A DNA stretch of 64,000 bases from Acidianus infernus (GTDB lineage Archaea; Thermoproteota; Thermoprotei_A; Sulfolobales; Sulfolobaceae). The stretch spans positions 1,276,001 to 1,340,000 of the forward strand of contig NZ_WFIY01000004.1 in the NCBI RefSeq assembly GCF_009729545.1. Direction: 5' to 3'. The notes beneath the pieces were generated by a model that had not been told where the DNA came from, did no database searches, and saw only the letters and a list, made by a program, of their open reading frames with translations. Each line of letters begins with the position of its first letter. The first letter of the stretch is position 1. Shown here one piece after another: positions 19,242 through 27,190 of the stretch. Made by a program: the position numbers and the translations under genes.

Positions 19242-19729
19242 CGGTAGAAGAAGCTGTATTCGGCTTCCATTTATTTCATATAGATAATTTTAATAATATA
19301 GATAATATTATAGATAATATAGAGTATTTAAATTATAAAACTATATTTGATTATGAAGTTGATCCTTACGACATGGGATATCTTTATTATGCCTTTAATA
19401 GAGAAAATATAACAAAAATAGAAAACTTTGTTAAAGAAACTTTTAAAGAGAGTAATGAAATTTATGAGCCTTTAGATCTTTTAGATAGAATAGAGGAGTT
19501 AAAAAATCTCAAAGATCATACAATTCAATCTGATTACCTTTTATCAATAATCAAAAACACATTCATTAATGAGATAAATGATGATCCTATTATAATAGAT
19601 ATAACAAACGAATTATTCGAGGATTTAGGAATCTATACATATAAAGCAATATCAGACAAATTACTACCTTTTGCACCCTATGATTATATATTAAAACAAA
19701 ATCATCCCGCTATAAGGAAAAAATACTAA
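19238..19729 (+). pseudogene. C-terminal part of a YcaO-like protein
   Basis: The frame is open from 19238 to TAA 19727-19729; the first ATG is at 19373, but coding-like sequence (VEEAVFGFHLFHIDNFNNI) starts before it with no start codon. The end reads PIIIDITNELFEDLGIYTYK then AISDKLLPFAPYDYI and NHPAIRKKY. This is like the YcaO C-terminus (D-I/L-T...LG-x-x-V/T-x-K/R-x-I...L-P). YcaO proteins are ATP-dependent cyclodehydratases that make azolines on RiPP precursors. Only about 160 residues remain of about 400, so the ATP-binding half is missing. The call rests on the C-terminal pattern plus the SagB neighbour. Confidence 0.5.
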
Positions 19730-19769
19730 ATACTCTTCCTAATCCCTTCCCTTAATAAGGTGATAGTTC

Positions 19770-20435
19770 ATGAAAATTAATTTAAACAATAAGACAGTTA
19801 TTATGGTAATATCATTCCTAATATTCTTAATGTTTCTCGTATTCTTTAGTGTTTTAGGACATATAATAGGTTACAGTTATTATTCTGCTATTGCTCAAAT
19901 TTATTATATAGTTAGTTATATTCTAGATCTATATTTCTCCATAATAATATTTGATTATATTACTAAATTTAATGTTAGATATAATAATATACAAAAAAGG
20001 GAAAAAATTCTTTTGATTAAATATTTAAGTATTTATAGTTTAGTAATTATTATATATGGATATTTTACGCTAAATTTGGAACAAAAATTATTCTCAAATG
20101 AACTTGTATGGGCTATTAGCAGTGCGCTGCAAAATCCGAAATACAGCTTAATTTATAATTTACTGATGTCTTTTATAGTACCCAAACTAGAAATTGAATT
20201 TTTCTATAAGAGATTATATACGTATCTAGGCTTCATAAGAGCTGCATTATTTTATTCTATAATAGAAATGCTTGGAGGATTAAATATATTAATAATGCTC
20301 TATCAATTTGCCATTAATTTCGTATTTTACTCTATTTTAATTTATTTCTATAGAAAAATAAATAACTTTGACTATCTTCTTATTCCTTTTTATTTATACG
20401 AAATATATGAAATTATTTTTACGTATTTTTTATAG
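19770..20435 (+). CDS. CPBP-like membrane protein (SagE-like position)
   Basis: A 221-residue protein with about six TM helices (first at residues 9-35). The sequence VPKLEIEFFYKRLYTYLGFI resembles CPBP/Abi motif 1 (E-E-x3-F-R-x6-L), with E-I-E-F-F-Y-K-R instead of the usual pair. YSIIEMLGGLN sits where motif 2 (F-x3-H) would be, with Glu rather than His. It may therefore be a degenerate, non-proteolytic family member. In streptolysin-type clusters a CPBP protein (SagE) gives immunity or leader removal. It starts 40 bp after the YcaO-like frame on the same strand. Confidence 0.5.
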   Translation: MKINLNNKTVIMVISFLIFLMFLVFFSVLGHIIGYSYYSAIAQIYYIVSYILDLYFSIIIFDYITKFNVRYNNIQKREKILLIKYLSIYSLVIIIYGYFTLNLEQKLFSNELVWAISSALQNPKYSLIYNLLMSFIVPKLEIEFFYKRLYTYLGFIRAALFYSIIEMLGGLNILIMLYQFAINFVFYSILIYFYRKINNFDYLLIPFYLYEIYEIIFTYFL

Positions 20436-20438
20436 TTT

Positions 20439-20771
20439 TTACTTCTTATTTTCCTTTATTAAGTCTCTTATGTACTCTAACTCTTTAATAGTATTAAATA
20501 ACTCCTCCTTACCCTTTTCAGTTATTTTATAAATTACCTTTTTACCAGTGATAAAATAAAAACTCTCCCTACGTTCAATTAAGCCATTGTTTAACATCAC
20601 CTTGATGTGAGAATCTAGATTCCCCTTAGTTATTCTCTCCTTTTTAGTAAGTTCGTTTACTTCGTTAATCATATTCAAGAGTTCTGTAAATGAAAGGGGG
20701 CCTTTGACGTAAAGGAAAATAAGTACGAGAACTTTAACTCTGTCTAACAACAACGTAAATTCCCCCTGCAA
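20439..20771 (-). CDS. winged-helix transcriptional regulator
   Basis: A 110-residue wHTH protein. VKVLVLIFLYVKGPLSFTEL then LTKKERITKGNLDSHIKVML and NNGLIERRESFYFITGKKVI form helix-turn-helix plus wing, in the style of archaeal ArsR/MarR-like 'DUF' regulators; the ending KYKITEKGKEELF-like segment is typical. It overlaps the upstream membrane gene by 38 nt, so the two are translationally coupled. This pairing of a wHTH with a membrane partner is common in Sulfolobales and suggests membrane-controlled regulation, perhaps of the adjacent island. Confidence 0.8.
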   Translation of the reverse strand: MQGEFTLLLDRVKVLVLIFLYVKGPLSFTELLNMINEVNELTKKERITKGNLDSHIKVMLNNGLIERRESFYFITGKKVIYKITEKGKEELFNTIKELEYIRDLIKENKK

Positions 20772-21297
20772 ACAAAAGTAGTGAAGTTACTAGAAACGAG
20801 GATATGCCGGTAAAATAATAGACGGGAGAAAATAGTACGTAAATCAAGGAAAGTTTGTACATCATGTTATTAAACTTGTCTGTAGCTGGACTTCCTGAGG
20901 GTAATAGTATAATAATAGGAATTAAAGGCACAGTTGTAACTTCGAATAAAAACAGGTTATAATTGGGTAAAATGCTGTTAGCTATCATGTAAATGATAAA
21001 TATAACTATCTTAGTAATGTAGTAATTTTTAAATTTGTTATGGCCAAAAAATAGCATGCGTAGCCTTATAAATTGTGAATACTTAAAGATTAGAGCTGTA
21101 AAATAAACAGTTATAATAAACATGAAGGTTACACCAAATATGATACTAATCTCTAAATTTTTGAGAGATATAGATAAATAGTCGGCAATAGCAGCTATTG
21201 CAATTAGGAAGAAATAAACTGAAGCAAACCTTTCATAGCTATTCATAAAAAGCTTCTGCATAGCTATTATGTCTTCCTTGGTAAGTTTCTCTTCCAT
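20734..21297 (-). CDS. membrane protein coupled to the wHTH regulator
   Basis: From ATG 21297 (MEEKLTKEDIIAMQKLF) this is a 187-residue protein with about five TM helices. A longer frame begins at 21366, but its first 23 residues look non-natural (MCRERGIVTLHGKLLSCF) and overlap repeat-like sequence, so I prefer the internal start. There are no enzyme motifs. The stop lies inside the following regulator gene. It may be a membrane sensor or anti-regulator; function unknown. Confidence 0.65.
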   Translation of the reverse strand: MEEKLTKEDIIAMQKLFMNSYERFASVYFFLIAIAAIADYLSISLKNLEISIIFGVTFMFIITVYFTALIFKYSQFIRLRMLFFGHNKFKNYYITKIVIFIIYMIANSILPNYNLFLFEVTTVPLIPIIILLPSGSPATDKFNNMMYKLSLIYVLFSPVYYFTGISSFLVTSLLLFAGGIYVVVRQS

Positions 21298-21435
21298 TAA
21301 CCTATAGTCTTTAAAGCAAGATAAAAGCTTACCGTGAAGAGTAACAATCCCTCTTTCTCTGCACACTAGTTTGATAGTAACTCATTGTTTTACTACCTTG
21401 CTTTGCTTCCGGAAAGATTTACGTTCGTAGTCTAC

Positions 21436-21580
21436 TCAGACTGTAACATTTTTACGATAATCATTTCTAAATGCCGAATGATCTCTCAACTGATGACTGC
21501 TCACAAGGGTATTGGCATTCCTCGGAGGGTGTATGAAGCCCGTGGCGGAATTAGAAGTACGGGTAAACACTTATTATGAC
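21436..21580 (+). repeat. repeat family B, copy 2
   Basis: It carries AGACTGTAACATTTTTACGA, CAACTGATGACTGCTCACAA and CCTCGGAGGGTGTATGAAGC, in the same order as copy B1 at 16094, and ends AGTACGGGTAAACAC. One frame reads PRRVYEARGGIRSTGKHLL then stop. It is probably the 3' end of an old IS200/IS605-type ORF. The rest of 21381-21934 has no convincing gene. Confidence 0.5.
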
Positions 21581-21934
21581 ACCTAATAGATTAGACCATT
21601 TATAACGCTTAATGAAATGGGAGCCACTATTCCTTGTTTTGTTTTTATTTCATGTTCTCTATTTTTTATGTCATCTGAGTCTAACTATTTCACATTCTTC
21701 GTCTTTCCGTATTCTCTTTTCTCATCATTTTTATTGCTGGGTTTGCCTAACGGTCTACTTATGCTCATCAACCTCTCTCTTGTTGTATTTGTCCACTTTC
21801 GGTGCTCTTGCAGTTCCTTTTAATTGCGAATCCAAAGAAAATGAACAAGGTGAGGTAGCTTACCAAGGGGTTTTGGCGGAGAGGAAATTAGTATAGCAAA
21901 TGTTATATTTTCTACTCTGCACATGTAGTTAGGA

Positions 21935-23926
21935 ATGCTTTCTGACTTTGGCAAGTTAGTAAAGGACAAACTAGGTTATAACTTATTTCCTTATCAATCT
22001 TACGTAAGCGAGAGAATAATAAGAGAACTGGAAGAAGGGAAAAGTAACTTCATAGTAGTTTCAATGCCTACTGGAAGCGGTAAGACTGTAATAGAACTCT
22101 TCATGGCATATTACTTCCTTAAAAAAGGAGTAAAGAATGTAATCGTAATGGAGCCAACAAGGTTGCTTTGCGATCAAATGTACTTCAATTTCTGGAGGAA
22201 AATCTTTGGGGAAGACGTTGGGATGGAGTATGAAGGAGAATGCACTGCCTTTGAGGAAGGTAAAAAGATAATAGTTTCAACTCCTTTTACTGCAGAAAAA
22301 TGTGCTCCAGAAACTGAGGCAATAATCGTTGACGAAGTTCACCACGCTTTTGGAGATAGTAGATATGAATCCACATTAGTTAGTTTAGATCCTAAGTACT
22401 TGATTGGCTTTACTGCTCTACTTCCTTCTTATAAGAAATACATGGTAGACCCTAGGCTAATAGAAAAGCTCGGTAAGCCAAAATTCTTAAACTACGATTT
22501 TAAAGCTTTAGCAGAAATAGACCCTACTTTTAACCCTCCCAAAGCAATTGCTGACGTGTTTGATGCGGAAATGAATAAAATAGAGGATTCTGCGTATGAA
22601 GCTTTTTTCAGAGGCCAAATAAAAGGTGATAAAAACACTTTAAAGTTCCTTGAAATTACGCTTTATAGTTACGGTAAGGAGGCCTTTTGTGAAAGCCTAG
22701 GCAGAATGGAGGGAAAAATAGAGGAAAACCCTCAGCTAGACTTCCTTTGTGAATCTAAGGAGTTAAGTCATAAAGCTAGGGCTTTAAGGCAAATTCTTTC
22801 AATATATAAAATAGAGGATTTTAAACCAGTATTAATTTTCACTAGCAGAAAAGCTACCGCTTATGAGTTCGAAAAAGCAATAGAGGATTTAGACCCGGGG
22901 AGGATAAAAGTTCTAACCGGGGATTCGTCAAAATTTGAGAGACAAAAATTAGTTAAAAGTGCTAAAAGAGGAGAAATTGACGTAATTATATCTACATTAG
23001 TAGGCGAAGAAGGTATTGATATTCCAGAGGCGAAGTTATTAATTATGACGGACGTTCCTCAAAGCCCTTTAAGGTTTTACCAGCGTTTAGGGAGGCTAAT
23101 TAGGAGTAAAACTGATGATAACAATAACGATAGTGAGAATACATTAAAGTACTTGGTAGTAGCTTTGACTCCAAAAACTCCTGAATACGATAATTTGGAC
23201 GACGCACTTAGGAATCTGTATCTGGAAGGAGTTGACGTAAGCTATATTGTAGAAAAGAAGGAAGGCAAAGGTCCTGTTGCCAGAGTTGTCGATATAGTGA
23301 AGAAGGAAGGAGGGGGTACTTCATTTTCTAAGTTAGACAGTAGCATTGGAGAAATTTCTTCTATTGAAGTATTACTTTCTCCAAAAAACGTTGAGACCCA
23401 AATGGGAGATTATGTTGATAGGGCAATAAAGGAAGGTAGAATTTTCTATTATTATGACGTTGATAAAATGGCTGACCTAGCTTCTAAGGTGCTTTTAGGT
23501 AGTTACTGTAATTTATGTTTTGGAGAAAAGTGCATGAAGATATGCAAGGATTGTATAAGAGAAGTTGGTAAGCTGTTGATTTCCAAGAAGGGTAGAGTGA
23601 AATTAGAGAAGAAAGGGATACTTTTGCATTACATGAAACTAGTACTCCCCGAAAAAGTAGATGAAATAATGAATGCAATGAATAAAGAGAAGGATGAAAT
23701 AATGAAAAAAGTTGAATGCGCCTCCATCTCTCTTTCTTCGACAAAAAGAGCTAACGTGTATTCAATAATCATTAATTTTAACGTAAGCGTAGACGGAATG
23801 ACCATTTATCCTAAGTTGCAACTGGATTATTATAACGCCAACGAGCAAGAGATTAAACTGGCAGAAATCAACGCCAAAGCTATAGGATATAAGGCAATTT
23901 ATCTGTTTTTGCAACAGTTAAAATAG
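21935..23926 (+). CDS. SF2 DEAD/DEAH-type helicase
   Basis: A 663-residue helicase. Motif I is VSMPTGSGKTVIE near residues 46-58, Ia is MEPTRLLCDQ, motif II is IIVDEVHHAFGD (DEVH) near 130-141, motif III is the divergent GFTALLPS, and motif VI is FYQRLGRLIRSK near 384-395. The C-terminal region carries a cysteine cluster, YCNLCFGEKCMKICKDC, probably metal-binding, and an unknown tail of about 100 residues. The layout resembles archaeal Hef/ERCC4-type helicase domains but has no nuclease domain. It probably acts on branched or damaged DNA, or on RNA; the precise role is unclear. Confidence 0.85.
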   Translation: MLSDFGKLVKDKLGYNLFPYQSYVSERIIRELEEGKSNFIVVSMPTGSGKTVIELFMAYYFLKKGVKNVIVMEPTRLLCDQMYFNFWRKIFGEDVGMEYEGECTAFEEGKKIIVSTPFTAEKCAPETEAIIVDEVHHAFGDSRYESTLVSLDPKYLIGFTALLPSYKKYMVDPRLIEKLGKPKFLNYDFKALAEIDPTFNPPKAIADVFDAEMNKIEDSAYEAFFRGQIKGDKNTLKFLEITLYSYGKEAFCESLGRMEGKIEENPQLDFLCESKELSHKARALRQILSIYKIEDFKPVLIFTSRKATAYEFEKAIEDLDPGRIKVLTGDSSKFERQKLVKSAKRGEIDVIISTLVGEEGIDIPEAKLLIMTDVPQSPLRFYQRLGRLIRSKTDDNNNDSENTLKYLVVALTPKTPEYDNLDDALRNLYLEGVDVSYIVEKKEGKGPVARVVDIVKKEGGGTSFSKLDSSIGEISSIEVLLSPKNVETQMGDYVDRAIKEGRIFYYYDVDKMADLASKVLLGSYCNLCFGEKCMKICKDCIREVGKLLISKKGRVKLEKKGILLHYMKLVLPEKVDEIMNAMNKEKDEIMKKVECASISLSSTKRANVYSIIINFNVSVDGMTIYPKLQLDYYNANEQEIKLAEINAKAIGYKAIYLFLQQLK

Positions 23927-24023
23927 TTTAAAACTGTTCAATAAAAACGTAATATGTACAATCCAAAACTATATTAATACCTTCATTAATATATTATATT
24001 TGGCAAAAGATTCGGTGGAATGA

Positions 24024-25127
24024 ATGCACTCGCATCTGAAGGTTTTTTATGAAGAATCCTTCCCTATTTTAAAATTAACTCACAAGTTACCTATTCTAAA
24101 ACGAGGGAGAGGAAACAGAGTCTGGGATATAGAAGGAAAAGAATACATAGACTTTGACATGTCTAACGGAGATGCGTTACTTGGCTACGGAAATCCAGAA
24201 TTAGTCAATTCAATCTTAGGAGGAAGTAGCAATCAAAAAGAAACAATAGAAAAGCTCAAACGAAGGTTCTCATTAAGGTCTGTTAAAATATTTTCAAGCG
24301 AAAAACAAGCAAAAGCTTACGCTATTAATTTAGCTAGACAGCTTTCAGGAAAGAGGAAAATAATAAGGTTCGGCCAAAATGATTTAATAAAGAAGTGCGA
24401 TTTAGGAGAGGAGATAATTGCAGAATGGAATAACTTAGATTATCTAGAAAAAATTGTGAGGCAAAACTACGATATTGCAGCAATAATTTTCGAACCAATA
24501 GCTACTCACATGGGACTAATTTTACCTGAAAATGGATTCTTAAAAGGGGTAATGGAAATCTCAAAAGAATATGGAATTATAACTATAGCAGACGAAATAA
24601 AAACCGGAGGAAAGTATTACAACGGTGCTTCAGGCTACCTAAAGATTAAGCCTGACATAATACTATTTGGGAGAGCGCTAGCAGGAAGTATACCAATAGG
24701 GATAGTTGGAATAAATTATAAAGAAGAAGATTACGTGAGAGCCAGTCCTATTTCAATTAAAGCTTTAGAAGTAACTTTGGACGAACTGAACGAACAGAGT
24801 ATGTATGAAATGATGAGACTTAACGATATCCTTGTTAAAGGCTATAAGGATTTAATAGAAGATAACAAGATCAAGGCATCAGTAACTAGTTGGGGAATTA
24901 GCGGTACAATATATTTCAGAGAAAGTCCCCCAAGGAGGTATTCAGAATTTCTAGAAATTAATGTAAAGAAATGGAATAAATACTTTAAAGGCATGCTAGA
25001 GTCAGGAATAATTCCAATGAACAACTATGATTCACAATGGTCAATCAGTAAGGTGCATACAGAAGAGGATATAAGAGTACACTTAGAAAAATTGAATAAC
25101 GTAATAAAAACGGTTTTGTCTCATTAA
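24024..25127 (+). CDS. class-III aminotransferase-like protein lacking the PLP lysine
   Basis: A 367-residue homologue of glutamate-1-semialdehyde aminomutase/class-III aminotransferases: [20 protein letters not shown] near residues 32-51, [20 protein letters not shown] near 152-171, ADEIKTGG with Asp190, and [20 protein letters not shown] near 209-228. The family's Schiff-base lysine (L-G-K-x-x-G-G-G) is Arg217 here. The segment after the N-terminal glycine-rich region is about 50 residues shorter than in GSA aminomutase and lacks the Y-H-G element. It is probably not a normal transaminase. A GGTGG lies 5 nt before ATG. It overlaps the 3' end of the flavoprotein gene by 4 nt. Confidence 0.8.
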   Translation: MHSHLKVFYEESFPILKLTHKLPILKRGRGNRVWDIEGKEYIDFDMSNGDALLGYGNPELVNSILGGSSNQKETIEKLKRRFSLRSVKIFSSEKQAKAYAINLARQLSGKRKIIRFGQNDLIKKCDLGEEIIAEWNNLDYLEKIVRQNYDIAAIIFEPIATHMGLILPENGFLKGVMEISKEYGIITIADEIKTGGKYYNGASGYLKIKPDIILFGRALAGSIPIGIVGINYKEEDYVRASPISIKALEVTLDELNEQSMYEMMRLNDILVKGYKDLIEDNKIKASVTSWGISGTIYFRESPPRRYSEFLEINVKKWNKYFKGMLESGIIPMNNYDSQWSISKVHTEEDIRVHLEKLNNVIKTVLSH

Positions 25128-26299
25128 ATAGCTTTATATCCAAACAATTTTTCTAGATATGCTTGTTCCCATCTGTCCTTCTGTAAAGTGTAATCTCTCT
25201 TTAACTGGGGATCTTTAGTCGGCTTTGGAGGTTGCGTTGTTAAGTCCATCTGAAATTGTAAACTTAACGTCTCCAACTTTCCTTCTAAATTGCCCATATA
25301 GGCCCAGCCAACGAATGCGTATTGTACTGGCACTTTCTCGCTTACTCCTTCCATCTCTAAGATTTTATTTGCAGCAAACATAGCGCTTTCAAATGCTATC
25401 TCTTGGTTCTTAGGGAAAGGTAGCTTTGCTGCATCTCCTGCAGATAGTACATCGTCATATTTAGGATGCCTTAAATCTTGAGGAGATCTAATATCTACAA
25501 AACCTTTACCTAATCCTGCCTCATCAATAAACTTAGGTGCTCTATTAGGCTCTAACATCGCTAGAATAGTGTATTTGTATTTTTCTCCAGAACTAGTAAC
25601 TACGTAGTCTTCTCCAATTTCCGTAATTTCTTGGTTTGTAACTAATTGAATTCCTGCTTTATCATATGTTTGCTTTACGATATCCATTATGAATGGTGGT
25701 TGAGTTTTATCGTTAGCATCTATGTGAATAATGTTAAACTTCTGCCTTACTCCTCTATGTGTTAAGACCGTATGAGCAAGTAATGTAGTTTCAGTAGGTG
25801 CTGGAGCGCATCTGTAAGGAGCTTTAGGAGCGTAAACTATAACTGTACCTTCGTTTTGAGTCCATAATCTTTCCTTAAGCACGTTAACTCTTCCTGGGTC
25901 GTAAACAGTGGTATTTTTCCACCAGTATTTTTCATAACCAGTTATTTTAGAACCATCAAATACTATCCCTGGCGTTAGAACTAGGTAGTCGTAATCTAGG
26001 ACTAAATCTTTATTACCAAATGTTGATTCGCTTACGTAAACCTTCCTATTATCGGGATCTACCTTATAAACATTGCCTACCACTAATTTTATTCCTTTTA
26101 CGCCCACGTTTTCATAACCTCTTATAATTCTATGGTAGTTTTGTTCTCCAGTTAAGATTAAAGGTCTGCTAGGCCCAGCAAAATAAAAGTCCTCCTTATT
26201 TATTACGGTAATCTCGGCTTTTCCCTTTAACTTATCTGCTAATGTATTCGCAATACCCATTCCAGCTATTCCGCCACCTACAATTACAATCTTTTTCAT
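25124..26299 (-). CDS. FAD-dependent pyridine nucleotide-disulfide-type oxidoreductase (SQR/FCSD-like)
   Basis: A 391-residue flavoprotein. [19 protein letters not shown] is the FAD Rossmann motif at residues 2-20, [11 protein letters not shown] near 107 is the second FAD contact, and [18 protein letters not shown] near 285-302 is the C-terminal FAD motif. [15 protein letters not shown] near 157-171 aligns with the P-Y-R-C-P-P segment of flavocytochrome c sulfide dehydrogenases. Cys164 is the only cysteine in the protein, so the two-cysteine disulfide of SQR/FCSD cannot form. A sulfur substrate is plausible but unproven. No signal peptide is seen. Start at ATG 26299 gives the Rossmann motif directly. 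Confidence 0.82.
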   Translation of the reverse strand: MKKIVIVGGGIAGMGIANTLADKLKGKAEITVINKEDFYFAGPSRPLILTGEQNYHRIIRGYENVGVKGIKLVVGNVYKVDPDNRKVYVSESTFGNKDLVLDYDYLVLTPGIVFDGSKITGYEKYWWKNTTVYDPGRVNVLKERLWTQNEGTVIVYAPKAPYRCAPAPTETTLLAHTVLTHRGVRQKFNIIHIDANDKTQPPFIMDIVKQTYDKAGIQLVTNQEITEIGEDYVVTSSGEKYKYTILAMLEPNRAPKFIDEAGLGKGFVDIRSPQDLRHPKYDDVLSAGDAAKLPFPKNQEIAFESAMFAANKILEMEGVSEKVPVQYAFVGWAYMGNLEGKLETLSLQFQMDLTTQPPKPTKDPQLKRDYTLQKDRWEQAYLEKLFGYKAI

Positions 26300-26511
26300 A
26301 GTAGAATAGTTCTTTTAACAGTATTTAGGGTTTCTTAGAAAGAAACCTAACGTAAAGACTTAAATTAACTGAATGAGAGTTATTATATTTTACTTTGACA
26401 TAACTTTATACTAAAAAGTTTGAGAATAAAGATTTTTAACAAAATAAATAGCTAGATCTAACGAATTTTAGCAAATAAAGGTTTATTTTTAATAAAACAC
26501 AATCCTATATT

Positions 26512-26871
26512 GTGAAGAAGATCCTTAAAAGTCCTGCAGATGTTTATTTGGAAGAGGCTGACGAACTCTTAGATAGGGGCGATATAGTTCAAGCTTCAGA
26601 GAAGTACTATAAAGCTGCGGAAGAAGCAATAAAAACCATATCTGTATATCTTAAAATCAGCCCAGAGAATTGGACCTTGGCTTCTATTAATAGAGCTGCT
26701 CTAGAGATATCAAAAGATCTAGGTGAAGAAATTCTAGATTATTGGAATAGCGCTACTGCCCTTTATACCGCTACTCTAGATCAAGATACGTTAAAAATTT
26801 TAATAAAAGATGTAAAAAGATTAGTTGAAATTGCAAACGAGAAATATAATGAATTACTTGGAAGAGGCTGA
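26512..26871 (+). CDS. PaREP1-family protein, copy 1
   Basis: A 119-residue helical protein starting at GTG: YLEEADELLDRGDIVQASEK followed by YYKAAEEAIKTISVYL is the PaREP1 pattern (E-A-x4-D-x2-Q-A-S-E-K-x-Y-K-A). Function of the family is unknown; copies are often clustered with HEPN/MNT-type systems in Crenarchaeota. Its last five codons lie inside the duplicated start of the next gene, so the C-terminus ends in LLGRG. The duplication probably truncated it. Confidence 0.75.
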   Translation: MKKILKSPADVYLEEADELLDRGDIVQASEKYYKAAEEAIKTISVYLKISPENWTLASINRAALEISKDLGEEILDYWNSATALYTATLDQDTLKILIKDVKRLVEIANEKYNELLGRG

Positions 26872-26943
26872 CGAACTCTTAGATAGGGGCGATATAGTTC
26901 AAGCTTCAGAGAAGTACTATAAAGCTGCGGAAGAAGCAATAAA
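26548..26943 (+). repeat. 86-nt perfect direct repeat within two PaREP1 genes
   Basis: Bases 26548-26633 are identical to 26858-26943 (86 of 86), starting TTGGAAGAGGCTGACG and ending GAAGCAATAAA; the repeat units are 310 bp apart. Downstream protein sequences differ strongly, so this is a local duplication or gene conversion. Confidence 0.95.
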
Positions 26944-27190
26944 GTTAATTTCAAGAAGGCTGAATTTAGAACCAATTCTTTCTGAAGTTAATAAGAAAGA
27001 AAGATGGAAATCAGAAATATTATTTAAAGCTGCTAGGTTAATTAACGAAAAATATCCAGAAGTGTTTAAAATGTGGAAATCGGCTTGGAAACTTCATGAG
27101 GACGGCTTTCATGAATGTAGCTTGGATTTGGAAACTACAAGAGTTTTAGGAGAGATCGTAAAAAATACTCTAATGAAGATCCTTAGCTAG
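26849..27190 (+). CDS. PaREP1-family protein, copy 2
   Basis: A 113-residue protein from ATG 26849 (MNYLEEADELLDRGD), overlapping copy 1 by 23 nt. An earlier in-frame ATG at 26825 exists, but the internal start gives the family N-terminus. The first 30 residues equal those of copy 1 because of the 86-nt repeat. The rest is different and fits a longer PaREP1 type (FKMWKSAWKLHEDGFHECSL and a C-terminal helix). It is convergent with leuS and overlaps its 3' end by 8 nt. Function unknown. Confidence 0.75.
   Translation: MNYLEEADELLDRGDIVQASEKYYKAAEEAIKLISRRLNLEPILSEVNKKERWKSEILFKAARLINEKYPEVFKMWKSAWKLHEDGFHECSLDLETTRVLGEIVKNTLMKILS

Noticed and set aside
21612..21896. Two overlapping short hydrophobic ORFs before the helicase gene
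   Set aside because: Both overlap each other in different frames and have low-complexity, codon-unlike sequence without a promoter or homologue; probably non-coding.
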